Positions 11,760 through 24,136 of a stretch of DNA of 64,000 nucleotides are shown here, in pieces. Under the pieces are notes generated by a model. That model had not been told where the DNA came from. It searched no databases and was given only the letters and a program-made list of their open reading frames with translations. The position numbers were made by a program, and so were the translations under genes. Source of the DNA: Megalobrama amblycephala. Lineage: Eukaryota; Chordata; Actinopteri; Cypriniformes; Xenocyprididae. The number at the start of each line of letters is the position of its first letter. Position 1 is the stretch's first letter. The DNA lies in contig NC_063058.1 of assembly GCF_018812025.1 (NCBI RefSeq), positions 20,018,297 to 20,082,296 of the forward strand. Direction: 5' to 3'.

Positions 11760-12900
11760 AGTTGTTTTTGGACTAACAAGGAAGTTTTCAGTACTGGAAC
11801 TTACAGGATATTCTTGTAGTATGATGACCTGTTATATGTCAAGGCTCAAGGAAAATTTGATTTCTTGATTCATGACCCCTTTAAATTACGGCCTAAAGCA
11901 ATCAAATGAATTCAGAAGACTTGGAAAAGCACACATTAGAGATGCGCTGATCAGCTCTAACATCACCAGAATCAGTTGTTAAAAATAAATCATCCACCCG
12001 CCACCCACCCAAACCTATGATTTTCTCTGATTTAGATATCTGACCACATCTGATCCTCAATTACAATTCTTATTCTCAGTGTTAAACGTGATGCTATGGT
12101 GATGATATGGTAACATTTTACACAGAAGTAGGTTGCTTTTAAATTAACATTTATTTAAAGCAAATTTTAAATTTAAAAGTTAAATTTATATGCATCAGCA
12201 TACTCCCTTTAAACTTAAATTGTCAATGTTTCCATCACTGAAACTTCCCAAACACATACACAAGAAATTTAAATAGGCAAATGCTTCCCTGCAAACATGG
12301 CCCTGCTGGCTTTTTGCGGGCACAGTGGGCTAGGGCCAGCCCACACCAAACCTAAACTGGCCCAGTGCAGGCTTGCCTAGGCGAGGCCCACAGCTTTGGG
12401 CTCAATGCAGGCTCTCTGTGAGCAGCCCACACTACTGTAGACTGCCCACATTTAGCCCATGATGGCCCAGAGCAACGTTTGTACCTTTGAGCCCATGCAG
12501 GTTTTGTGCAGGCAGCCCACTTTCCTTTCCCATGCTCTGTTTGGCTGTATTTTAAAAGTTAATGTAAAATTCAATATGACCTTCCATTTATAACTCTGCA
12601 CAGAAGGAATAAAAATTAAATGACAAATTACAGTAATTCAAATTTTATATAAAAAAATTATTGTATTTTTATACTGTATATTTGTTTTCTTATATTACAT
12701 ACAAATGTATGTAAAATTACAAAAATAATCTGTAATTAAAACAATAACATAACAAATGATAAAATGGTCAAATGGCTGCCAAACAAAAAACATAAAATTA
12801 AAATCTCCCTATTTAAATAAGCTGAAAAACACTGTTATTTTAGTAGCTAATAATTAGCTAGTTTAGTAGCTAATGGGGAGAAATTCAAAGGTTTTGTTAA
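11760..12900. other. Intergenic DNA with a GCCCACA-rich repeat patch
   Basis: No gene is seen. At about 12298-12530 a GC-richer patch contains many imperfect copies of words such as GGCCCA, GCAGGC and AGCCCACA, unlike the AT-rich surroundings. It looks like a degenerate tandem or foldback repeat. Confidence 0.4.
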
Positions 12901-12904
12901 TGAG

Positions 12905-13556
12905 TTATAATTTGCATACAGGAAACTTGGTTAAAACCATCATTAGATTTTATAATTACAGGTTATGATAGCATCCAGAAAAACAGAGACAATGGTAATG
13001 GTGGAGGATGTGCAAAATTTATTAAGCAAAATATACAATACAAGGTAATGGTGAGAGGGAAAGAACTGGAATTTATCATAATGGAGGTATGGACAGATGA
13101 TGGTAATATTAAAATAGCAAATTATTATAATCCATGCCAGAAATTAACCTTGGGAATTAGCAATGCACTTAGAAGGTAAGGTCTTTTGTTGTGGAGATTT
13201 TAATGGCCATAATACATTGTAGGATAATCATAATGATATGAATGGAGAGGTTATAGAATAATTCATGGATAAGAAAAATCTGGTATGTGTTAACAATGGA
13301 GATGGTAACAGAATAAATGTTATAAATGGAAAGAGACAGTGGTGGATGTCACCTTTGTTTGAGTCAATAGCAGGGGTATGTTGGTAGGAAGTTAAAAAAG
13401 GAAGCACGATGGGGAGTGACCATTATCCAATTTTTGTTGAAACAGGTACAAGAGTGGAAACAAATGAGATAAACAGATCAGGAGGATGGGTATTTGACAA
13501 AGCAGACTGAGTTAAATTTAGAGAAGTAAATAAAGAGATAATGGGTGAAATTAATA
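12905..13556 (+). pseudogene. Non-LTR retrotransposon (LINE) endonuclease fragment
   Basis: Discontinuous frames on the + strand read like an apurinic-type LINE endonuclease: a QKNRDNGNGGGCAKFI segment, CCGDFNGHN, and GSDHYPIFVE near the end. The GDFN and SDHxP motifs are the metal-binding and catalytic signatures of that family. Stops and frameshifts interrupt it, and it ends at a TTAA where another element begins. A LINE C-terminal relic occurs elsewhere (32570-32960 and 48600-49045) on the other strand. Whether they belong to one family cannot be told here. Confidence 0.7.
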
Positions 13557-13560
13557 TTAA

Positions 13561-14021
13561 AGGGATAGTTCACCCAAAAATGAAAATTTGATGTTTATCT
13601 GCTTACCCCCAGGGCATCCAAGATGTAGGTGACTTTGTTTCTTCAGTAGAACACAAATGATGATTTTTAACTCCAACCGTTGCCGTCTGTCAGTTGTATA
13701 ATGCATGGCAATGGGAACTCCCATCCTCTATAAGACTAAAAAAAACATGCACAGACAAATCCAAATTAAACCCTGCGGCTCGTGACGACACATTGATATC
13801 CTAAGACACGGAACGATCGGTTTGTGCGAGAAACCGAACAGTATTTATATAATTTTTTACCTCTAATACACCACTATGTCCAACTACCTTGAGCATCCGG
13901 TTGGTGAGGTCTGAAAACGCTCTCTGATGACGGAAGTGATCTCTTGCGCGTAGAACATCAATGAGTGCGAGAGATCACTTCCGTTGTCAGAGTGCATTCA
14001 GACCTCACACACCGGATGCTC
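13561..14021. mobile_element. TTAA-type foldback transposon, truncated half
   Basis: It begins with AGGGATAGTTCACCC directly after TTAA (13557-13560) and matches the left half of the complete palindromic element at 35825-36534. It shares the segment CGTGACGACACATTGAT. The right terminus is missing. Confidence 0.75.
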
Positions 14022-15160
14022 AAGGCATCCTCCCCAAAATCACCATATATGGAGCTTACAACACCTATTTTTACTATGCATAACCTCATCTGCATATAAT
14101 TTCCATGCATATTCCCATCCACGTGACACCATGGTTAACACCGTGAAAGGTACAAGACATTGGAAAATATTAAATACTGACTATAAATGCCAATTGTGCC
14201 ATACACATTACATGGCTAAAAATCATATCCAATATAGTTGCTAAATATCCAATATAGTTGATTCATTCACTTCCACTGGCCAAATAGTATTTTAATTGTT
14301 CTAAACAACAAATCAAATGTATGCAGTTTTGCTGATAAGGTGAACATATCTTTTAGAAAGTTTAGTGGAAACAGATAGGTCTACTTATTTATTGGAGTGT
14401 AAATACAATGGACCTTTTGGCAACTGAATCCAGCAGTGACTGCCATAATATAGTGTGCATCACTGATCATTGCTCTCGCAAAAATATTTTGTCATAATAT
14501 GAGATCTGCAGTTTAGTTTAAAGAGGAATTATTTTGCCTCTATCACTCTCCGCTGCCTTTAAAGCATGTCACAGGAAAAGGGATCAAATGTAGCACATCC
14601 ACTAGCCTAGGCTAGACTAAATTAATAATTTTTGTTTAATTTCTATGTCATGACTTTATGTAATTTCAACGCTTATCACCATTAATGAAAGTTAAATATT
14701 AATGTGAATGTGTATATCAAAATGAAAACAGAGTTTAAAATTGTTCTGTTTACTTCATTTCTTTTCTATAGTAAAAGAGTTTGTACGCATGGGTCAGAGT
14801 TTGTGTGTAGGTGCACAAATTTCCCCATCAAGTTGTTTTTATAAATTCCATCTTTTGCATAGGAAGTGGTGTACGCCTCTTTCAGGGCATGTTTTGTGTG
14901 TACGTAATGGTTATAATGAGGCCTATAATCAGGTGTTATTATAATTATAATCAGGTGTTTTTATTCCACTAGGCCTATATTGACTAAATGCACTGTTAGA
15001 TTATATTGATTACACTAGCTATTTACTCGAAATATAGCTGAGGACATCTGCTGTTGTAAATGCAACAAGAAGAGCAAAAACATGTTGTGACGCATGAGCT
15101 TAGAATAAACAGACTGTTATTATTTGTTGGTGTAGACGCAAATATAGTTATCATTATAGT
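14022..15160. other. No gene recognised
   Basis: AT-rich intergenic DNA between mobile-element relics. The short open frames (13984-14244, 14741-14944) have no recognisable domain or splice support. No missing 5' exons of Mx copy B were found here. Confidence 0.4.
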
Positions 15161-15164
15161 TATC

Positions 15165-15575
15165 TTTATAGTTTTCACAGTACGCAGAAGTCGCCAACTT
15201 TCTGCAGAGTCAATAGCTACAGATCTCCACACTTCGTGTGGCCTTCAGTTTAGCTCAAGAACAGTGCGTAGAGAGCTTCATGGAATGAGTTTCCATGGCC
15301 GAGCAGCTGCATCCAAGCCTTATATCACCAAGTGCAATGCAAAGCATTGGATGCAGTGGTGTAAAGACTCTAGAGCAGTGGAGATGTGATCTCTGGAGTG
15401 ACGGATCACTGTCTGGCAATCCGATGGACGAGTCTGGGTTTGGCAGTTGCCAGGATAATGGTACTTGCATGACTGCATTGTGCCAAGTGTAAAGTTTGGT
15501 GGAGGGGGGATTATGGTGTGGGGTTGTGTTTCAGGGGTTGGGCTTGGCCCCTTAGTTCCAGTGAGGTACTATAAT
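15165..15575 (+). pseudogene. Tc1-like transposase relic
   Basis: The frame at 15060-15389 reads LSAESIATDLHTSCGLQFSS and RELHGMSFHGRAAASKP, the DNA-binding region typical of Tc1 transposases. After a frameshift it is followed by a catalytic-domain fragment containing LWSDGS and then, in yet another frame, [14 protein letters not shown]. The reading frame is broken at least twice, so it is inactive. Terminal inverted repeats were not located. Confidence 0.8.
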
Positions 15576-15804
15576 TGGAGGAATTTGTCTTCCCTAAAAG
15601 TGTTTTTAAAAAAGAGATTGCTAAGGGCCCCCTAAATCGCTACGTCCACCCCTGGTAGGAACCATAATGTTCTCTTCGTTTGAGCACTGAGTAGTGGTGC
15701 AATAAATCAGTCCTAACTGTGGTGCAGTTGATTGTGCACATGCTCAGAACATATATGAGTCTCAATCCTATTCCCATTCTCTCACTCTACTTTGCGCCAC
15801 TGGT

Positions 15805-16207
15805 TTCAATGGTTCATGTGACTTTGGCAGTTTTATATGCGATACAAACCACTCATTCGAAACAAAAGATTCGTAAAGCTTCGAAGCTTCATGAAGCAGT
15901 GTTTTGAAATCACCCATCACTAGTTGAAAAAAATCATTATTTTTGTTTTGTTTTTGAGCACAAAAAGTATTCTCGTCACTTCATAACATTAAAGTTGAAC
16001 CACTGTAGTCACGTTGACCGTTTTATCGATGTCTTTTAATACCCTTCTGGACCTCAAAAGATACAGTGCTTATGTGTGGATCAAATACCCTAGGATTTAA
16101 TCAAAAATATCTTAATTTGTGTTCTGAGGACAAACAAAGGTCTTGCGGGTTTGGTACAACATGATGGTGATTACTTAATGATAGACATTTTTGGGTGAAC
16201 TAACCCT
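15805..16207. mobile_element. TTAA-type foldback element, right part
   Basis: The right end GGGTGAACTAACCCT is followed by TTAA (16208-16211). The interior shares a segment with the left-truncated relative at 41751-42150, including GTGACTTTGGCAG and GATTCGTAAAGCTTCGAAGC. The left end is lost. Confidence 0.7.
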
Positions 16208-16674
16208 TTAAATCAGTATTAATGTATAAGGCATGTCTAAAAATTATTCTAAATATAAAAAGAAAAGCACACCACTGTAGTTCTCACCACAACAATAACT
16301 GCACAGAGAAATGATATCATTATAATCACTTTCAGCAAACTTCAGAACAGGAATTTATTTAAAGCAAAATTAAACTTGCAGCATGTGGGAAATGTAAATA
16401 AACTTGGGCTCTAAAGATAGCACTGTCATTCGTCACAAATTCAAATGTGTCCAAAATTTTTTGAATGCTTGACGTGAATTGTATTGTATTGCATTGTATG
16501 GCACTTTGGAATATATTGTAAGTCACAGAAAATTATAACAACACTTGAGTATATTCCGGAAAATACAGTTGTGAAAAACACTTGTGAAATTCACTTTTTA
16601 CCCCTTAACATTTTCATTGTATCTGGTAATGTTGTCATTTGTGCTGTGAAACCATGCCGTGAATCTTGCATTTC

Positions 16675-18290
16675 AAAGAAGTAGTTACTAACGTAACCTT
16701 TGTTCCCTGAGATAATGAGAATGAGCATTGCGTAAGGGGAAAACTCAATTTTTCTCAGAATACTGAAGCCTGATTGGTTCATGTGCACCTGCACAGACAA
16801 ATGGCTTTGGACGGGGCCAACTGCCTATTTAAGTCACGCTGAAAGCCATTTTCATCTGAATTGTTCTACTGAGGAGCGGCTGCATCGACTCATGTGCAGG
16901 CGCAGCAAGCTATGCAATCCTCATTCCCGTTATCTCAGGGAACCAATGTTATGTTTTTTAACTGAAACATTCCTTTCCATTGCGGTTCACTTGCATTGCA
17001 TCAGTAGATAACATGTATGAGGAATGTAATTCAAAGCACCGTGCTATTAGCAGAGAATGGAATGCTGTCCTGCAAGCCTGTAGCCTGGGGGCGCTTGGTG
17101 ACAAGGGCCCCATAGCAGGCTACATGAAAGATAAGGACTTAAAAGTTCTGTCCAGCAAAACTGCCTTGGGACAGGAGCTGGAGCCCCTGGGGCATGATGG
17201 GAGAGCATCATGACCTGCGCTCTGAAAGATGTGGAATGCACCTTTAGCACATAGATTCTTGGTCTAAGGATGAATTTACTGTCATTAGGCCCAAACTCGA
17301 GGCAAGATCCGACCACTGAAAGAGCCTGCAAATTGCCAACTTGCTTGGCCTATGCCAAAACTAGCAGAAGGGCTGTCTTTAGCAAGAGAGGCCGAAGGCT
17401 GTGGACAGGTCCCAAGATGGCACCGTGTGGGGGCGAGGTGGATTCAGCCTTCTGGGCCCTCTGAGAAACTTGTCGACCAAGTCGTTTTTCTCAATAGGCT
17501 GGCCAGCTATAGGAGTGTGGTTTGCTGCAAAGTATACCTTAAGCGTGGACAGGGTGCATCCACCATCCAGCAGCTCCTGTAGAAATGAGAGTATTGATGT
17601 GATCTCGCAAGGTAGAGTCTATATCCTGGGCTGAAAACCAGCTGGTGGCCAGGAAAGCTTGGTGTACACTTTTTCCTCCGCGCTGTCAACCAAGGTGAGG
17701 GCAGACGAAAAGGAATAGTGGACACGTCCTGAATAGGGGGCGGTGCGCACCATGACTTATTCAGTTTTTCATAAACTTTGGGTGTTGCCCCAGCTGCAGT
17801 AACCATTCATCGAGGTGATTGTGGGCAGGCTCCTCTTGAGCCTCCACTCCACTACAGCCTTCGTAAAGTTCACCCAGTCCTCTGCTTTAGATGCAGCCAG
17901 AGACCTAGTGTAATCAAAGTCCTCCTCTGAGCCACCAAATTAAACCATACTGCTCACACCAGGGCGCTGGTCTTCGTGGGTGAAGAGTACTGGAGATTCA
18001 TCACGCTGAGGGGAGAGTGAGGCACGCGGCTGCTGGGCTGACGTGAGCTCACTACAGCCTGTTGCTCTTCCCCATGGCTCTGCTGTTTCTTCCATTACGG
18101 CTTGAGAGGGGAAGAGAATGGGAGAGTGTGTGAGATGGGATCGCTCTCTTTTAAAAATGCGATTCTTGAGCACAGCAATGCAAGACTCAAGCTCTTACAG
18201 AACAGCTGGTCTCTGTGAGTGCAGCCTCGGCGTGGGTGTGTCCCAGGCAAGCGATACACTCAGTGTGCTGGTCCAAGTGAAGCGGGGAAT
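16675..18290 (-). mobile_element. DIRS-like retrotransposon relic, minus strand (copy 1)
   Basis: Homologous to 42700-45075, where remnants of DIRS gag-like and tyrosine-recombinase frames can be read on the minus strand. It starts with GTTACTAACGTAACCTTTGTTCCCT-type terminal sequence. An inverted counterpart (CGTTATCTCAGGGAACC) lies near 16930. Frames are broken and the central part is shorter than in copy 2. Its right end was removed by the deletion that also truncates Mx copy B. Confidence 0.6.
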
Positions 18291-18995
18291 ATCAAAGTTT
18301 ATTGAGATGCAAGAAACTATAAACCTGGTAGTGGTCCCTTGTAACACTGACATTGCAACAACAGAAGCATTAAAAATGGCACAAGAAGTAGATCCTGAGG
18401 GTAAAAGAACCATCTGTAATGCACATTTTACATTTCTTAACTATTTTTTTAATTTTATCTATAATATTTTTAACATTTACACTATTTTTCATTCTCATTT
18501 CACAGCTATTTTGACCAAGCCAGACCTCATAGACTGGGGAACAGAGAGGAATATCCTGGACATTGTCCACAACAAAGTGATTCCTCTACAGAAAGGTTAC
18601 GTCATGGTGAAGTGTAGAGGAAAACAGCAGATCGATGAGAAAATTCCTTTGGAGGAGGCGACAGAAATAGAGAGAGATTTCTTCCAAAACCATGACTATT
18701 TCAGGTTACAGTCTGAGGATAATATAATTTAAGTTTGTGTTCAAAAAATGAGTCTGAAAGACTTGATTTGTACTGTTTAGGTCAGGTTTTGTTTTCAATT
18801 TCAACTAGTTGTCTACATTCTTAAAAATAAAGGTTTCAAAAGTGATGCAGTGATGCCACAGAAGAGTGTGAAGAACAATTTATAACCATTAAAGAACCTT
18901 TTTTATTAGTAGTAAAAGTGTTCCATTAATGTTAATACCTGGTAAATAAGCTATTTGGACTAAACTAAACCACCTCACAAAAAGTGCTTTGTCAT

Positions 18996-19065
18996 TGTCA
19001 CGGATAAAAAACACCGGATCCAATCCAAAAAGAACACAGCAAACACAGGACTACATATAGGACAG
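18996..19065 (-). repeat. 3' LTR remnant of the Gypsy element
   Basis: About 70 bp that match two separate parts of the 426-bp 5' LTR: AAAAAACACCGGATCCAAT, and GAACACAGCAAACACAGG through to CATATAGGACAG. At least an internal segment and the 5' part of the LTR were deleted, together with the end of pol. Confidence 0.8.
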
Positions 19066-19351
19066 GGGATTGCGGAGCAGGCGGATTAATGGTGGAATGA
19101 AAAACAGGTTTTATCTTAGAGACATGAAAGGCGGGGTGAATTCTCCTGTACGCCAGAGGGAGTTTGAGGCGGACTGCCACTGGACTAAGAATTTTAGTGA
19201 CAGTAAATGGGCAGATGAATTTGGGAGCTAGTTTATTACAAACGGAGCGGAGAAGAATATTCTTGGAAGAAAGCCACACTTTTTGACCAACAACGTAGAC
19301 GGGAGGCTTCGACCAGTGGTGATCGGCCTGGGCCTTAGTGCGTGCTCCCAC
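18998..19351 (-). pseudogene. Gypsy integrase C-terminal module
   Basis: The minus-strand frame contains YVVGQKVWLSSKNI and KLAPKFICPFTVTKI, the GPY/F-like module that follows the integrase core, then HPAFHVSKIKP. The frame then runs into the LTR remnant, so any chromodomain expected after this point has been deleted. Confidence 0.8.
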
Positions 19352-19369
19352 TCGAAGGAGAGTCTCTCA

Positions 19370-20018
19370 GGCTCTTCTCCAAGTGAGACGACACCTCTGG
19401 ATCAAGGCGTGAGCAGAGGGGACCGTGACTTCGGATTCCAGACTAGGAAACACAGGTGGCTGGTAACCTAAGCTACACTCAAACGGAGAAAGGCCCATGG
19501 ATGACACTGGTAACGAGTTATGTGCGTACTCTACCCATGAGAGTTGCTGGCTCCAGGAGGAAGGATTCTGTGACACCAAACATCACAACACTCGCTCAAG
19601 GTCCTGGTTGGCCCGCTTAGTTTGGCCGTTGCTCTGAGGATGAAAACCAGAAGACAGACTGACACACGCACCCAGCAAACGACAAAATTTGGATACAAAT
19701 TGGGGCCCCCTGTCACAAACCACGTCCATCGGGAGGCCATGAATGCGAAAGACATGATCAATGACCGTAACCACTGTCTCCTTGGCAGAGGGTAATTTGG
19801 GCAAGGGAATAAAATGGTCCGCCTTCGAGAACCGGTCCACTACAGTCAAATGACTGTATTGCCCTGGGATGGCGGGAGGGCTGTGACGAAATCGAGCGCA
19901 ATGTGGGACCAGGGTCTCGAAGCGACAGACAGCGGCTAAAGTAACCCCTCCGGATTGCAATTGGAAGTCTTAAACCGAGTAGAAACTGAGCAGGCCAAAA
20001 CAAAATCTCGGATGTCAC
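19370..20018 (-). pseudogene. Gypsy integrase core, broken
   Basis: Minus-strand frames 19960-19583 and 19579-19367 give [24 protein letters not shown], and [17 protein letters not shown]. In Ty3/Gypsy integrases the last motif normally has Glu after QT as the third catalytic residue. Here the codon at 19616-19618 (complement) is AAG, lysine. Frameshifts separate this segment from the RNase H and C-terminal modules. The family role is insertion of the cDNA; this copy could not do it. Confidence 0.8.
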
Positions 20019-20109
20019 GAGCCATGGAGCGCCACCAGAATCACTGTTTAACTAGAAAACTGGTACGATTCACTCCTGGATGACACGCCACATTGGAACA
20101 ATGACCCCA

Positions 20110-20517
20110 TCAAATAACGTCAGACCATAACCCCTCCGGCACAAATAAACAACTTGGTGGGCAACCGGACGGAGGCTTTACCCCTTCTAAGGCCGTGCGG
20201 ACCTTCGACTTGATCTCCCATACGAGTAAGGAGACAACTAGTCTCTCAGGTGTAATGCACTCAGGAGTAGACGGTTGTTCGGAATGGTCAAAAATACGAG
20301 ACAAGGCATCGGGTTTGATGTTCTTGGACCCCAGATGGTAGGAAATGGAAAAATCAAAACGACCAAAAAAAAGTGCCCACCGAGCCTGCCTGGAGTTGAG
20401 TCGTTTAACAGATCTGATGTACTTAAGATTCTTATGGTCGGTCCAGACGACAAAGGGTACTCCTGAACCCTCTAACCAATGACGCCACTCCTCCAACGCT
20501 AACTTGACTGCCAGCAA
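20110..20517 (-). pseudogene. Gypsy RNase H region
   Basis: The minus-strand frame includes VVWTDHKNLKYI and ARWALFFGRFDFSISY followed by GSKNIKPDALSR, the standard RNase H arrangement of Ty3/Gypsy pol. It is separated from the reverse transcriptase by a frame break near 20540. Confidence 0.85.
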
Positions 20518-20560
20518 CTCTCTTTTACCAATGTCATAATTACGTTAAGCAGACAACAGT

Positions 20561-21573
<1,013 letters not shown>

Positions 21574-21578
21574 CCCAG

Positions 21579-22038
21579 TGTCACAGACACGTCAGGCTCC
21601 ACCTTCCACCAATCACAGCGCACTCAATTACCAGAATACTAATCACCGACACCTGCACCTCATCAAGCACCTCATCAACACCAGTATAAAGAGCACTCAC
21701 ACACACCACTCCAATGTCCGGTCTCGTTTGCATTATACTTACTTATATGCTTACCTTAAGGACTCCCTGTAATCTACTTACCTGTCTCCAGCGTCTCCTG
21801 TTCTCCTTGTGTGATTCCTCGTCTCTGTGTGAGTGCTCCTTGTCTCCAGCGATCTCCTTCTCCGACGTCTCCAAGAACCATTCCACCTGCAATCACAAAA
21901 GGACTGTGTTACCACTCTGCACTTCAAGTATCTCCATTGCTGCACTGGTCACTTACCTGCACTGCCAGTATTTCGTACTGGTTTCAATAAACACCATCTA
22001 TTGTGATTTCCTGTCTCCGTCCCTTCTGTACTGTAACA
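21579..22038 (+). mobile_element. Solo LTR nested in the Gypsy element
   Basis: The 460-bp unit begins TGTCACAG and ends TGTAACA, flanked on both sides by the 5-bp duplication CCCAG (21574-21578 and 22039-22043). It has a TATA-like box (AGTATAAAGAGC, about 21684) and AATAAA (about 21987), both placing its transcription on the + strand, opposite to the host element. No internal sequence is present, so it arose by LTR-LTR recombination. Confidence 0.88.
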
Positions 22039-22044
22039 CCCAGG

Positions 22045-22441
22045 ACTTACTGAACACTCCCTTCAGGTCGAGATACTCTTCGGGCACGTTAGACAGGTTC
22101 ACCAGCTCATCCTGCAACAAAGAACAATAAACAGGAGAACAAGCAGAAACCAAACAAGACGCATGACATTTCTCATCCCACGCCAAGACCGTTCTCAGGC
22201 TCCAATTAATGTGGGGGTTATGGAGTGTTAGCCATGGATGCCCCAGCACCACTGGAACCAAGGCTGTGTCAGTCAGGTAGAATTTAATTCTCTCCGTGTG
22301 GTTGCCCGATGTAGTGAGACTCACCATCCCCGTAGAATGAGTGATAGGTGACAGCGGCTGTCGATCTAGAACATTGACGGATATTGGATGAGTAAGTGAA
22401 TGCACAGGAATGTTGAGCTTGTAAGCTAAGTTAACGTCCAT
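22045..22441 (-). pseudogene. Gypsy protease/linker region
   Basis: The minus-strand frame reads MDVNLAYKLNIPV, VVLGHPWLTLHNPHINW, and VPEEYLDLKGVFSKS, the typical end of the retropepsin and lead-in to reverse transcriptase. The DSG-type catalytic motif expected just upstream is not in this frame. The frame is cut by the nested solo LTR. Confidence 0.75.
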
Positions 22442-22509
22442 AAAATTTCCCTCGCTCCAGAGTCTACAAGAGCTTCACACCGATGACTTCCACCAAGCCC
22501 ACTGTAGTC

Positions 22510-23316
22510 TTACCGGGAGGACAGTCGCAGCAAGAGAAGATTTCTTGAAGGCAATGCCACCCGCCTCATGCCTACTGACGGGTATTGTGTTTTAACTGGA
22601 CACTTAACAGCAAAATGTCCTGCAGCTCCACAGTAGAAACAAAGTCCCCATACTCGACGTTGTTCCCTCTCCTCCCGGGACAACCCATGCAGAAAAATAT
22701 CCCACTGTGCCTCCGTGTTCCAGTTGCATTCTGCCGCCAGAGTTCGGAATTCGATGGAATAATCCGTAACAGTTCTTTCTATTTGACGGAGGTCCACCAA
22801 AGCTTGTGCCGTCTCTCTCCCAGAGACCGAGCGATCAAACACCTTCTTGAGCTCCGCATTGAAAGACTGAAACGATACACAACACAGATGACCTTGCTCC
22901 CAAACTGCCGTTCCCCACAGCACTGCTCGTCCTGATAGCAATGTTATCACAAATGCCACCTTTGACTCCTCTGTGGGAAATGATGACAGCTGGAGAGCAA
23001 AAAACAAGGAACATTTAGCCAGAAAGGAACGGCATAATTGTGGCTCACCAGAATAAACCGTGGGGGCTGGCAATCGGGGCTGCATGGGTCGAGCAGAGTG
23101 GTCACCAGGCGGAACCGTGGATAGTGGGCTGGGCACAGTGGGAGTGTGGGCAGAGTCGGTTCGCAGTTGTTGCAACTGTGTGGTCAGTTCAGAGACCCGC
23201 GCCACCAAAGCCTGCACAGCACATCCCGTTGTCATGATCTGTTCCTCCTGGCGATCAAAACGGACGTTGCTATCAGACAGAATCTCTTGTAGCTCGGCAG
23301 CACTCGCTGGATCCAT
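22510..23316 (-). pseudogene. Gypsy gag
   Basis: A frame of 268 codons starts with MDPASAAELQEIL 18 bases inside the 5' LTR. It contains the capsid-like stretch FLAKCSLFFALQLSSF and one zinc knuckle CFYCGAAGHFAVKC (CX2CX4HX4C). Gag packages the element RNA. This is the best preserved frame of the element, but its 3' part loses the junction to pol. Confidence 0.85.
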
Positions 23317-23333
23317 GTCTGGTCAGATCGTTA

Positions 23334-23759
23334 TGTCATGGACAAAAAACACCGGATCCAATAGCAAGTGTACAACAGTTTATTGATCCACAAAACAGGG
23401 CAAGATGGTCAGACACATGCAACACGTCAGGCTTCGGTGGCAACGAGACTGCAGCAGGCTGGAATCCAACAGGCAGACGGTAATCCAGAGAAACAGGGCT
23501 GGGTGAGAATCCACTCTCAAACAGAAAACAAACTCACAGGAAACAAGACCACAACGTGAGCACAAGAATGATCTGACAAAGAAAACAGCAAACACAGGAC
23601 TACATATAGGACAGATAACGAGACGCACCTGTGACTGATCAGCGCAGTCAGTCACCATAGCAATGCTAATGACTAACTGACACTGACAGCACCCAAACAC
23701 AACACACACTCACACGCAGACAGAGCGGGAATGAGTCAGTGAACCCATGAACCGTGACA
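23334..23759 (-). repeat. 5' LTR of the Gypsy element
   Basis: 426 bp with TGTCACGG at its 5' end and TGACA at its 3' end on the minus strand. An AATAAA lies near its 3' end (about 23382 on the complement). Confidence 0.88.
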
Positions 23760-24136
23760 GTCATTTTCTACAGATGCTTCTAGAAAGAGGATAAAGCAAC
23801 TATTAAATTTTTTTGCCATCAAACTGACTCAGAATCTTGTCGATCATATCAAAGTAAGTTTTTAAATGTCTCACTCTAAAGGCCTGCTTACACTGAACAT
23901 GAATGTAGTTGTACAAAAAATCTGCAATTTATGGCAGCGTGAATTGGAAGTGGATTGAGAGACTATAATAAATCATGTTTTTTTTATCCATCTTTGCCAG
24001 AAATCACTGCCACAGCTCAATGAGCAGATAATAACACAGTTGTGGGATGTGAAGAATGAGCTCAAAGAATGTGAGGCTGGACCACCAAATGACCCTAAGG
24101 GGACCAAACAGTTCCTCATTGAAGTAGGATCTCAAG

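Noticed and set aside
18118..18732. 204-codon frame as a functional Mx-like gene
   Set aside because: It begins in DIRS-derived DNA, reads through an intron and lacks G1-G3. Treated as a chance fusion within a pseudogene.
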